Below, in pieces: positions 11,267-21,779 of a stretch of 64,000 bases of DNA. A program made the position numbers and the translations under genes. Within the stretch, counting starts at the first letter, position 1; every line of letters begins with the position of its first letter. The DNA comes from Cocos nucifera (taxonomy: Eukaryota; Streptophyta; Magnoliopsida; Arecales; Arecaceae): contig QRFJ01004858.1 in assembly GCA_006176705.1 (NCBI GenBank), positions 62,001 through 126,000 on the forward strand, in the 5' to 3' direction. Below the pieces are notes generated by a model that saw only the letters and a program-made list of their open reading frames with translations, did not search any database and had not been told where the DNA came from.

Positions 11267-11940
11267 TTTTACTATAGGCTATGTACAAACACAAAATGAA
11301 CATATATGTTATATCTCAAAACTAAACAAGCAAATCCACATAATAGATAAGATACAATAGAACATATACTCGAACTGATATGCCAAACAAAGCTTACTAC
11401 TTTGGAGTTAGATGGGAAGTAGCTACATGGGATGTTTAAATACTATAGCAACACAGCTTATACTTTTCAAAAATTAAACTCAGCTAAATTTTCAATAAGC
11501 AATAAATGGCATAAACACTAACTGTTATTGGCCAGAATATTTAATTATTATTGAAATATATGCAAATAAAAAGGACATCATGCACATTAATTGGATTAAT
11601 TGGCAGCATGAAGAGTCTATACATGCTTTATATTTCCTAGGCGCACAATGAATGGCATAGGCTGGGTTTGGGATGTTATTAATGCCAGCACACTATCAAT
11701 AAATGAGCCACTAATGGATTACAAAGATGGGGAGAATGGTGTTGGGTCTACAATTTTTCAAAGGATACACATTTTCAGAATTAGAGAAAGAAATAAGATT
11801 TGAAAAATAATATCTTCAAAGATTGAATTAATTAGTTAATAATTAGTATCAATAAAGATTAATTAGTGTCAACCATTTGTAATATGAAAAAAGGGTGAAG
11901 GTTTGGGCGGGAAAAAATGCTAGGATTACTTGACACTTAG
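11267..11940. other. No recognised gene
   Basis: AT-rich DNA upstream of the RPA-like start. I find no convincing coding frame, repeat or promoter motif. A reading frame at 11139-11360 is the antisense of RPA exon 1 and its upstream region. Confidence 0.5.
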
Positions 11941-12310
11941 TAGTATTACTTTTAGTATATATAATAGATATTTATAGTGACCATTTTAAAATACCATCAC
12001 TAAAGAGATAAGCTTTAGTAATGAATTATCAAATTGTCAATAGTGAGTTCATCAAAATTAATTTTAACACTAAAATCACTTTTCCACCATAAAGATTTTA
12101 TTTGATGATGAATTTTTTATGATGAATTGAAAAATTGTCACAAAAGATATATATTTTGTGACAAAATCTCATTTCATCATTAAAAGTATTAATCAAAATG
12201 GTTTTGTTGTGATAATTTCTTATTGCCGTCACTACATATTAGGTTTTAGTGAATAGATTTATGTTTTATCACTAAAAGTTCATCCTAAGATTCTAAACTC
12301 TTATATCATT
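11941..12310. repeat. CACTA-like subterminal repeats
   Basis: Short inverted units of the TAGTGA...TCACTA kind recur, for example the hairpin 11975-12002 (TAGTGA, an ATTTTAAAAT centre, TCACTA), plus TTTTATCACTAAAAG and TCACTACATATTAGGTTTTAGTGA near 12229-12253. Such arrays stand next to the ends of plant CACTA (En/Spm) transposons and their MITE derivatives. No transposase is visible and I could not fix both termini, so the extent is approximate. Confidence 0.45.
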
Positions 12311-13440
12311 TGGTGAGCACACCAGAGTTTAAATAAAAAGAATGTGTAGGATCCATATAAATATGTGTTAATTAAGCTCCACATCAATTTCACACTGAAG
12401 AGATCTTAAATACTTATATTGAGAAATAGAACTCAAGTAACATCTTCTAGCTAACTTTTTGGGTGATATCTTGGGTTACTACAAATTATCTCAAAATGGA
12501 TCCAACCCATGACCAATATGAACTAGGGGATATGGTAGCACTGAAGCTAACCATGGGCCAATTATAGTGTTTGTGATTAAATTTAACTAAATTTAGATCC
12601 ATAGCTTGACAAGGATACTAGAACTCAATTGAGGAAAGTATGTGAAGACCTATATAGGTATACATTTAATCTTACATTGATTGTACACTAGAAAGACCTT
12701 GGGTATTTATACCAGGAACCCAAACAATTCTTTCTTGTTAGCTTTTTGAATGAAATCCTTGGTTACTGTAGTTATCCTTTCAAAAATTGCATCATGTGGG
12801 GATAGACATGTGCACAAGTGCTAATTAAAAACAATTTTAACAAGTCTTTCTATTTCCAAGCAAAAATGCATATTTTAACCCAATGATAAAAATGAATTAA
12901 ATCCCAGCTAAAAAACTTCGCTCTTGTGAATCTGTTTTTTAATAATAAAGAAAGCTATCTATACAAAACTTATTAGTGTTTATAGAAAAAGAATATTTAA
13001 CCCACTTTAATCTACTCCAATGTTCTAAATTTTATAAAACTATGGAGTACAAAAGCAGGAAACTTTGACCAACTTGGACTTAAACTATATGTTGTGACCA
13101 CATGTCAAATTTTTTTCCATTCATGTTGGTCTTAGTACATATCAAGCGAACATGAAATACTTTGAGGGCCTGTTTAAGTTCCATAGGAATTGCATTTATT
13201 GGCCCATCCAGCTCGCAGTCTTCCAAGAACTAGCCCAAGTCCTAACCTATTAATGTATAGACAAAAAATAAAAAATTCACATAGATCATTTTTTTTCCCC
13301 CACAGGATCCGATCAACGAGTGTTGGGTTGATATGAGCTGTAGGAAAATAGACAATCCAATTCATGAATTCAAAGAAAAAAAATCCGATTTATGATATTT
13401 CCCAATCAAAATTTAGATTGTTAGAACTTCCGTCATAAGT
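12311..13440. other. AT-rich DNA with two diverged LTR-end-like motifs
   Basis: No gene recognised. Two stretches resemble each other: 12445-12483 (GCTAACTTTTTGGGTGATATCTTGGGTTACTA in pieces) and 12740-12778 (GCTTTTTGAATGAAATCCTTGGTTACT). Similar wording occurs at the U5 end of some plant gypsy LTRs just before the primer-binding site, but no clear primer-binding site follows, so this is only suggestive. Confidence 0.3.
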
Positions 13441-14470
13441 TAGAGAGTGTAAAATCACCGACACTTGAAAACCCGAAGACATGGCTATTAGCGTAAACAG
13501 TACAGTTCACGGTACTGATAGAATCTGTTAGGCTTTATCCATGGCTGTACCTACTTGGAAGAAGGTGAGATATATAGACCCATGGCCTACCGCAAGAACC
13601 AGGGTACCAGATGACGGATCACATGTCGTCGCCACGTTCATAGCCAATGGACAACGTACCGTGGCCTCAATGCCAATCCCACTGACCTCAGCTTTTGAAT
13701 CCTGGACCGCTCTACGGTACGAACATTGAATGAGACCTATGCTTGTGGCCCTCACATCGTGAAGTGCATTCTTCCTTTTTCTCTTGATGCCTTTTGCTAG
13801 TCACTCGTACACGTCAATGCAACTTTAAATGCCTTTGTTAGAAGCTTTTCCTTGTTACAATTAATCTCTCTTTATTTAAAGAGTTAAAGAAACCGAGAAT
13901 GATGATCCCCGGCTGACTTCTTGTCACATGAAGTGGTCCGGTAAATTTAGTGGATGATAAAAGTATGGTATGTACGTAGCATCAATACCACGAAGCACAA
14001 GCTAAGGTCCGTCGATGGAATGTTGCGGAAAGATGAAACACGATAATACCAGCTATACAACATGGAGGAAGTCGTACAATTCTGTTTACACAAATCCATA
14101 CTAATGAATGGGCTAACCACGTAGACAAGCTCTTAACACAGAGCAATAACTCCCAACAACTATTTCTCATCCATAATAAATCGAACACTTCAAATAAATA
14201 AACTTTTTGGTTCTAGAACCTTTTTTTTTTTTTTCTGTTTCGGCTGGAATCAGGGTTTGGTAGCAGCGAAGGATTCACAAGTCCTATTCTACCAATCTTA
14301 TATGCAAGAAGTTTCCCATCCTATAGTGGGGGGTGCTAAAACTTAAGAAGATATAATTCTACGTTTTATAAGAGATGATTTAGCAACATTTTAGAATATT
14401 GTTTCAATTTGATGTCAGATGCTGAAAGCTGTATCTTCAAAAGGCAGCCAAAAAGCGGAAGTGCATCTTG
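13441..14470. other. GC-richer low-copy stretch, no recognised gene
   Basis: Base composition is more balanced than in the flanks between about 13500 and 14200. The small reading frames on both strands at 13528-13755 overlap each other and match nothing I know. No similar sequence occurs elsewhere in the window. It may be unique host DNA such as promoter or 3' flank of a gene outside the window. Confidence 0.35.
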
Positions 14471-14484
14471 CTTAGTGGTATACT

Positions 14485-15085
14485 GAGGCAACCAGACTAG
14501 TGGATACATCCATGAACTCTGTTTTCCTTAGTTTGGAATAAGTTGGTAGATCAATAAGAAGCCTTCCAAGTATAAAATCAGATAACTATGGAGTTGAAAC
14601 TTGAAAAGCAAAAGGATATCCATACTAGTCATTTAAGGGTGTATCCAGAAGAAATGGATTACTGAATTATGGTTTCACAAAATTACTAAAGGGGAAAAAA
14701 TTGTCACTTGTGATAAGCATTTCGTTTCAGAACAAATTCAATACGTGGAGGATAGTATCATGATGGTGTTAGCTGGTTAATGTTTTACAGGCATCCACAC
14801 TAATAGACACATGCAGGCACTCTGTTTTCCTTAATTTAGAATAAGTCAGAAGATCAAATAAGCAGCCTATCAAGTATAACATCATATATTAGACTTGTTA
14901 TTTAGCACTGTCTAATTGAAACTACCAAAATAGAAGCATATGTATACTAGTCATTTAAGGATGCATCCAAGAGAAGCAGACTATATCAAATGAAGGTTTC
15001 TCAAAGTCACTATAGGTAATAAATATATCTTGGGCATTTCATTTCAAAATGAATGCAATTCATGGAAGCCAGTATCATGATGCTT
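14485..15085. repeat. Degenerate tandem duplication, unit about 0.31 kb
   Basis: Two neighbouring copies share landmarks in the same order: CTCTGTTTTCCTTA (14518 and 14820), GAATAAGT, ATACTAGTCATTTAAGG (14620 and 14945), CATCCA.GAGAAG-type, GCATTTC.TTTCA.AA and AGTATCATGATG (14753 and 15073). The copies differ by many substitutions and short indels, so the duplication is old. No coding frame spans them and neither copy resembles the retroelements nearby. Confidence 0.7.
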
Positions 15086-15239
15086 CTTCCTAGATTATAT
15101 TGGACACTCTCTTAGAACAAATTCCTAGAATTGTCAACTATAAATAGATTTATCCAGATAAACTTCCACATTTCCCTTTAGTTTGGAGCTCTGCCCAAAG
15201 AATCATTGATAAGTTTTAGCTTTGTTGCATCAAGACTTC

Positions 15240-16300
15240 AGAGATTACTGATGTGGCTGAGGAGGGATGCTGATTTCGGAGACTAGAGGGCACCAAAAAC
15301 CTACAAGAAAAAGTTTACACATGCCGGGGGTTCTCTAGTGGGGGATCCTCCAATGCTTAAGTCAGCCGAAGCTTAAGCACTATGAAAGAAGAGAGAATAT
15401 GCGAGCTTAGTGTAGCTTAGCTTAGTCTCAACTTACCTTGAGGGTCTCTTTCTTATCTCTTTATATAGAGGATTTTTAGAGTTTGTTATGCCCTAGTCCT
15501 ATAAGTTGTTGGGATAGAGAATCTAGGTTGTTGGACATGGATGTTTGTTATGCCTATATTTTGGAGTTTGTCAAAAGATTTCAAGTAATTATCTACATCG
15601 CTATGTAGGCTAGTAGACTGAAGTCGGCTCATAGCCAAGGAGTCATCTTGGATATATCGGTATTGATGTTGGTCATAGAGTTTCACCTCTATCGTCAGTG
15701 GGACCTCGATCCGGAGATCAGCTCTTATCCGAGCTAAGGATCAGATGGAAGCTATAGTCCTGACTCTTTATAGCGGTCTCAATGAAGCTTCTAAATCTTG
15801 TCATCAGGAACCATTTCGATGTTTTTGATCAGGATTCTTGAAGATGAGTCCCAAAGATCATGGCCAAGGTGGCATAAATCCGAGCCCCCCACTTCCAAGT
15901 CGAAGGCATTTGACTTGAATGAAGGAAGTAGCACTTTTCGAAAATGGCACTCGGAGCATATCCCAGTTGGTGAATCCAAATCCTCCGACCTTCATGTGAA
16001 TCATCATATTGCTCCATGAGATCTAGCTTTGATTTGATAAGTCATTTCACGAATTGCACCTTAATTATTTAAAGAAATTCGGCACTCACAGATCATGAAA
16101 CATTTATAAGGAATGGATGGCTCGAGACAGATTATCATTTTGACCTCAAAATGTACTTTTTGGATGGTTATAGTCCCACCAACTATAAGGCACCATTTTT
16201 CTAATATCGATCGGCCTGATGCTATTTCATATGGATCAATCTATGTGGCTGAATCAGAGTTGTGGTGCATCAAAAGGTTACAGGTTTGGATAGTTCTGAT
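15240..16300 (-). mobile_element. LTR-like region, minus strand (gypsy type, boundaries unclear)
   Basis: On the minus strand a TATA box (TATATAAAG, 15459-15467) is followed by a leader ending in a GAGGATCCCCCACTAGAGAA-type block and TTGGTGCC near 15290. I recall this wording from the R-U5 region of plant Tat-type gypsy LTRs. The part to 16300 would then be U3. There are no terminal TG/CA pairs that I can defend, no partner LTR in the window, and no coding content beyond overlapping short frames. Confidence 0.4.
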
Positions 16301-16720
16301 TTGAGCCACATGATCAAAATTTGATGGACTTGAGATTTGTTCTAGGCCATTGATGTGTGGTATAGATAGAGTTGTCCATCCTCTATATTTATTCTTCTGC
16401 CATTCATTCCTTTGTTGCCTCTGACTCTTTATTGTTTGAGGGCTTTTACGGCAACTGTGCCATCACCCCTAACACCGATGGTCATTTTCTAGTTGAAGTT
16501 CATATTTTCCCAATTTTCCTTCTTATTTCTGGTTGGTCCTTCTTCTCTTGCTTGTTTCCTTCGTCTTTCTTTCTAGTTTCTTTTAGTTTTCTTGCAATAT
16601 CTTCTAGTATGGAGGATCAAGGTGAAAGTCATCGAGATGATCGAAGTATTCGGCAACCTCCTTCTCGATCCAGGTCTAAGAAAATCCTTGGATTATTGTG
16701 ACATCACTATGGCATCATCT
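16301..16720 (+). other. Possible promoter with short reading frame, unassigned
   Basis: A plus-strand TATA-like motif (CTATATTTATTC at 16380) is followed by a pyrimidine-rich leader and an ATG at 16611 that opens a 30-codon frame (MEDQGESHRDDRS...) ending at 16701. It could be the first exon of a lost gene or simply the internal region of element H in antisense. Nothing else supports a gene. Confidence 0.25.
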
Positions 16721-16764
16721 AGCTCTGATACCAATTGTTGTTCCATGGTACCGCTCTGATGCCA
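16721..16764 (-). other. Two primer-binding-site-like motifs left of LTR H
   Basis: On the minus strand TGGCATCAGAGCGG (16764-16751) lies three bases beyond the LTR end, and TTGGTATCAGAGCT (16734-16721) follows 16 bases later. Both match the 3' end of initiator tRNA-Met, the second without mismatch across TGGTATCAGAGC. One is probably the used site and the other a local duplicate. Confidence 0.6.
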
Positions 16765-16767
16765 TAT

Positions 16768-17618
16768 TGCGGAAAACCCAGGATCTTTAGGATGGACCAT
16801 AGGAGACCTTTGATGTTCTCTAAGGTAGAATACCATAGATCCACCACCTAGATGTATGCTGGGATGCCTCCCTCCTTGGGCTTGAGGGAGGCACCCCCTC
16901 TCTCAGAGCTTCTTCAAGAACCTAGGGCAACAATACTAGAGAGAAAAGAAAAGAAAGATTGAGAGAGAAAAGATCTGTATTGATGTCTTCAATGAAAATT
17001 CTAATACAACTTATGTATTTATATATAGCCATTAGGTCTGACCAAAAATTTTTCTGGCTAATTCAATACATGAAAGCACTCACCGAGCTCATGTACACCA
17101 TATTTCTTGTGCTCTCATCCTCTGAATCTAAACCTGACCCATACATGAGTTAGCCCCCTTATGACCTCTTAAATCAGGCCTTAAGACCTCTAGAATAAGT
17201 TCCTATCCTAACCCCAAACAGATCCTCACATAACTCTACTCGTGCATTGAGCCGGCTCAGTGCTAACCAGAGACTAGGTTGGCTCAGTTTTAGATTGAGC
17301 CAATCCAATTGCATGCCATGCCTACAGTCCCGAATGCACACCTCTCTATTTGGTCTGTCCTCTAAGACTTGGCTGAAATTGAGCCGATCTAGTTGTATGT
17401 CGTGCCTACAGTCCCAAACGTGCATCTCTCTGTTTGGTCTGTCCACTAAGACTTAGTCAATCTAGTTTCAGATTGAGCTGACTAACCTACAGAAAAGCTC
17501 CTTCTTTGTAGTCTTTATTCTTCGGCTTTGATTTCTTGCTCCATCTTGTGTTCTAGATCTTTGAAGCACCAACCAAGCTCCTCAACATCTAGACCTCAAG
17601 CCCGTGGAGGGTTTAACA
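16768..17618 (-). mobile_element. Element H: LTR, 851 bp, minus strand
   Basis: Minus-strand start TGTTAAACCCTCCACGGGC at 17618 and end ...TTTTCCGCA at 16768. A TATA box (TATATATAAATAC, about 17015-17027) is well placed with about 590 bp of U3 ahead of it. A polypurine tract abuts the 5' side and primer-binding sites abut the 3' side, so the LTR joins the end of one internal region to the start of another. The style (TGTTAAAC, Met primer, PPT inside the end of pol) suggests a Tekay/Del-like chromovirus, by recall. Confidence 0.65.
17240..17460. repeat. Tandem repeat in U3 of LTR H, unit about 107 bp
   Basis: Two copies of a unit with CCTACAGTCCC(G/A)AA(T/C)G, CATCTCTCT.TTTGGTCTGTCC and TAAGACTT, at about 17321-17390 and 17407-17460. 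A minus-strand frame reads through both as a repeated peptide (DRPNRE..., DCRH...), which is a consequence of the repeat and not evidence of a gene. Their place upstream of the TATA box would fit a promoter-associated repeat. Confidence 0.65.
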
Positions 17619-17633
17619 TTATCTCCACCCTGG
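17619..17633 (-). other. Polypurine tract next to LTR H
   Basis: Minus strand CCAGGGTGGAGATAA immediately precedes the LTR start TGTTAAAC. It marks the 3' end of an internal region lying to the right. Confidence 0.6.
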
Positions 17634-18396
17634 GACAACTCTTGTCCTAGCTTTAGGACCATACCTATCCTAGAATTTTTGAAGTCAACATTCTAGCTTC
17701 TTTCGTGGCCTTCCAAGACTTGAGAGTACCATCAATCCTCATAATCTCCATCTTGGTGCCCCAAGTCTTGGTAAATTCCTTGGCAATGCCCTTCTGTATG
17801 ATCCCACTATCACTACGCACATTGACAACTTGTGCAAACATCACTTTCGTCAATTTTCTTCAGCTATTGTGCACCTTTTGAGACCTTTGGGATGACTGCC
17901 TCCATCATTGAAAACCTTTGCTCGCTTCTTCGTACCATCTTGAAATTATAGAATTCCTTCTACTTAGTAGCTGCATCACTTTTTTTGAACTTCTTTGGAG
18001 AACCTACAGTATTCCTGTACCAACACATGTTGTATTACCTGACATGATCTTCTCAGAGCTATGCCTATCCATCTGCACATGCTGCTCTATCTGGAGCTAT
18101 GCATCATCGGTACTGGTGCTAGGATATCAATCCTCCTACATTTCTCTACTCTAAACTCATGCCAAATTTTTTCTCCACTTGTGGAGCCACCACCTGGAGC
18201 TCCACCTATACTCAAAGTCCATTTGATGCTATAGAAGCCGACCCTATATCCAAGTCCCTCGAGGCCAACCATTCAATGCTGCACTGCTGGGCTTACCGCT
18301 GTACCTCAAACACCATCGCTGTTCTTTCGAATCCTCTGCACTCCACAGTCCTCTTTGAAGCCATCTCGGATATCTCTGCAACCCATGGGCATCTCC
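17634..18396 (-). pseudogene. 3' end of an internal region upstream of LTR H, product not recognised
   Basis: Minus-strand frames of 62 and 61 codons (17665-17853 and 18087-18272) are separated by stops. The end reads ...LGQELSQGGDNV before the LTR, similar in style to the ...GG.NV ending of chromovirus pol, but I cannot read a reverse transcriptase, integrase or chromodomain here. The sequence stops at the LTR of family J at 18397. Treat as decayed retroelement sequence with unknown product. Confidence 0.4.
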
Positions 18397-19674
18397 TATT
18401 AGAAAATATATCCTAAAATCAATCATCAGTCTATTGACGATTGAGCTATATTATAATTATAATTAATTTATTAATAAATAAAATATATTTTAGTATTTTT
18501 CATCATAAAATTTTCATCTTCTAACAAACTTCATTATTATGATGAAGTTCTTAGAACTATTTAGATTCGATAAAGAGAGAATTTATCGATTAGTCCTTAA
18601 AACTATTCACGATCAAATGATAGGCTGTTAATAAGAATGACAGCATCTACCGAGCATAGATTATCGTGTGCCATATAGATTAGTTATCCTCTTAACCAAG
18701 GAGTGTGGAGACATTGGTATGGCATATAGGTGAGATGTAAGGATACATCATCATTGAACATGATCAACTCCAGAGCATTCTACTATCGAGAATATCTCTG
18801 ATGGGATATAGGTACAAGTATCCCTTAGACCTGAGATCATCTTAGTAGCTTGCAAGCAACTCACTATGGTTTGGTACCGAACTAACTAAATTTTTAATTC
18901 AATAATAGAAGATTTTTGGGCACAGTCAAGTACTTGCAAAGTCGGTGTATGATCAAGATGGGATTGACCACTCCAAAAATTAGAGAAAAATATATCACTA
19001 TATTTTAATATAACAAAATCTTGGCCAAGATAAATTCATGAGATGGATTTGATATTTTAAAATACAATATGGATAGCCTGATCAGAGTGGACAGTTAAAC
19101 TCTGAGATGTCCTACAAGCATTTTGGTCAAGAGGATAAATTATATGAAAACTATATCCACATGGATTCTAAGGATATTGTTTTACATATTCGATCTATCC
19201 GACTGTCGGATACCATTGCTAGATGGTCACTTTGATTTGTATAGAAATTTATTTCTATACTACCAACTTAGGTTCGAACCTATGGGATCACACATATTAG
19301 AGTTTATGATCTGATCGAATGGTTTATCAATGATTAAGAATCATTCTAGGATTAAATGATCAATATGATTAATATTTAATCTAGTGCAAGTATTATAGAA
19401 GGATCAATTAGTAATTAAATTACTAATTGACTTAATTTGATTAAGTCAGAGGATTAAGATTAAGTCTAATTAAATATAATTTAATTAGATTTGATTTGGG
19501 CTTGATTGGATCAAGTTTAATTAGTTTATTCGATAAGTCAATTGCAAGGAAGAACTAGTCCAAGTTCAATTAGGATTTAGGTCAATCCAATTTCTAATTT
19601 GATTAAAAAATTAAGTTAGATTTATATCTAATTTAATCTAATTTAATTAGGTTCTTAATTAGATTAAGATCTAT
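18397..19674 (+). mobile_element. Element J: truncated copia-type LTR
   Basis: Begins TATTAGAAAATATATCC and continues collinear with 63617-64000: shared blocks are CAATCATCAGTCTATTGACG, TATGAAGT(C/T)CTTAG, GATCAAATGATA, and AACCAAGGAGTGT. Orientation is taken from that shared start. It ends where the Tat-type element C begins, without a clean CA terminus. The 3' half is very AT-rich with TTAATTAGATT-type repeats. No coding region is seen. Confidence 0.6.
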
Positions 19675-19905
19675 TATTGTAGAATCTAATTGACGTCGGA
19701 TCGAGCTGGAGTTGAGGAAGATGAGGTCACCATCGGTGATCTGCAAAATAATGTTCTGTTTGGAGTCAGTGATGGTGGCTCCGATAGAATCCTCCGATGA
19801 TCAAGTCAGCTCTTTTGACCAATAGAAATAGAGTTCTCAGACAAGAGTTCCATAGAATTTTGGAAAGGAGAAGAGAGCTTAAAGAAAATGTATCTGGAGG
19901 GTTCC

Positions 19906-19913
19906 TTTTTATA
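19906..19913 (-). promoter_or_regulatory. TATA box of the element C 3' LTR
   Basis: Minus strand CTATAAAAAGG, preceded by CTCCGT. The partner LTR has the same motif at 25549-25556 (CATCTATAAAAAGGGACCCT) and D has TATATAAG at 35040-35047 in matching context (AACCCTCTAGATATG after it). Position about 230 bp from the LTR end fits an LTR promoter. Confidence 0.75.
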
Positions 19914-20239
19914 GACGGAGCTTGTAATGCATTAATAGTGACAACTGCAGCCATCTGGTAGCTGACCACTCGAGATCTGGTGGAGTCTGCCATGGAGGGG
20001 GGCATCGTCTGTAGCATCGCCTATAGTAGACTGATGGCGACAGCCATAGCTATCTGATATTGAGCCGCTTGGGTCTATATGAGATTCAGTACAAAGAGAG
20101 AGAGGTATCATCAGACTGATAGTGATCGTTCGTTGAGATTCAATAATCAAAGTTTGGAGGAAACATGAGTTGGTCGGTGAAGAGCTTAGACATACATGAA
20201 TTCTAGAGGAGTTCAGACTCCCAAGGGAGATACGACTAG

Positions 20240-21460
20240 AGAAGATCATCCGAAATGAATGCTAGCTGAAGGAGGAGTTCGGAAGGAGTTCAGCTCTTAT
20301 AGAAATTTGACTGAAGGAGAGATCTAGAAGGAGTTTGGCTCCTGAAGGAATTCGACTGAAGAAGAGATCCAAAAGAAGTTCGGCTCCTAGAGGAGTTCGA
20401 ATGAAGAAGGAGTCCGGAAGGAGTACGACTCCTATAGAAATCCGACTGAAGAAAAGTCCAAAAGGAGTTTGGCTCCTGGAGGAACTTGACTGAAGGAGAA
20501 ATTTGGAAGGAGTTCGGCTCCTAGAGGAGTCCGAAAGGAGTTTGGCTCCTATAAAAATCTGACTGAAGGAGGAGTCTAGAAGGAGTTCGACTCCTATAAA
20601 AATCCAACTGAAGGAGAAATCTGGAAGAAGTTTGACTTCTGTAGAAATTTGACTGAAGGAGTTTGGCTCCTATAGAAATTCGACTGAAGGAGAGATCCAA
20701 AAGAAGTTCAGCTCCTATAGAAATCCGATTGAAGGAGAGAACTGGATAGAGTTTGGCTCCTATAGAATTCGATTGAAGGAGAGATCTGGATGGAGTTTGG
20801 CTCCTATAGAAATTCAATTGAACGAGGAGTCCGAAAGAAGTTTGGCTCCTATTGAAATCTAATTGAAGGAGAGATCCGAAAGAAGTTTGGCTCTTGTAAA
20901 AACTTGACTGACGGAAGAGTTTGAAAGGAGTTCAGCTACTATAGAAATCTGACTGAAGGAGAGATCCAAGAGTTTGGCTCCTAGAGGAGTCCGAATGAAG
21001 GAGGAGTCTAGAAGGAGTTCGGCTCCTATAAAAATTCGATTGAAGAGAAGTCTGAAAGAAGTTTGGCTCCTGAAGAAACTTGACTGAAGAAGAAATTCGA
21101 AAGGAGTTCGGCTCCTGGAGGAGTCCGGAAGGAGTTCGGCTCCTATAGAAATCTGACTGAAGAAGGAGTCCGAAAGGAGTTCGACTCCTATAGAAATTCG
21201 ACTGAAGGAGAGATCTAGAAGAAGTTTGGCTCCTGTAGAAACTTGACTGAAGGAGGAGCCCGAAAGGAGTTCAGCTCCTGTAGAAATTTGACTGAAGGAG
21301 AGATCCAAAAGGAGTTCAGCTCCTATAGAAATTTGACTGAAGGAGAGATCCGGAAGGAGTTTGGCTTCTGTAGAAATTTGATTGAAGGAGGAGTCCGGAA
21401 GGAGTTTGGCTCCTATAGAAATTTGACTGAAGTAGAGATCCGAAAGGAGTTCAGATGAAG
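20240..21460. repeat. 45-bp tandem array in U3 of element C (left LTR)
   Basis: Roughly 25 diverged copies of a unit with GGAGTT(C/T)GGCTCC, TATAGAAAT, and TGACTGAAGGAG. The period is mostly 45 bp with some shortened units. Since 45 is a multiple of three, long frames survive on both strands with 15-residue peptide repeats (for example FSQISIGAELL); these are artefacts. GGAG...CTCC inside each unit is a short inverted repeat. The same array, shorter, is at 25850-26460. Confidence 0.9.
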
Positions 21461-21779
21461 GAGGAGTTTGGCCGCTAAGGAGTTTGGTTAGCTAAAGGAG
21501 TTCGGCTAAGATTTGGCCGCTGGAGGAGTTTGGCTGGGGTTCGATCGCTAGAGAAGAATTTTTGATCGAAGCTCTTCCATGATTGTCAGTTGCGTTAGGC
21601 CAAGCATCAAACTGGACTTTGATGAGAGTGGGGTTTATCTCCAATATTAGTTTCCCCACTCTCGAGTTCAAAACTCAAAGAAAGGGAGTACAAAAAAGGC
21701 GACTACCGAAGTTTTTTTTCTGGACTCTGCATTCGTTGGGATTGAAGCTTGGGGGAGATCTTATCTCTAGCCGAGGTTG

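Noticed and set aside
13528..13755. Overlapping frames on both strands in the GC-richer stretch as a small gene
   Set aside because: Neither has homology, a plausible promoter, or support from a second copy; higher GC content alone lengthens chance frames.
17174..17456. Repeat peptide (DRPNRE...DCRH...) in LTR H on either strand
   Set aside because: Produced by the 107-bp U3 tandem repeat; no start context or homologue.
20521..21308. Repetitive protein of 15-residue units (98 and 149 codons, minus strand) as a possible repeat protein gene
   Set aside because: The 45-bp DNA repeat is a multiple of three, so open frames arise on both strands; it lies in a U3 region upstream of an LTR promoter and the copies drift without codon bias.
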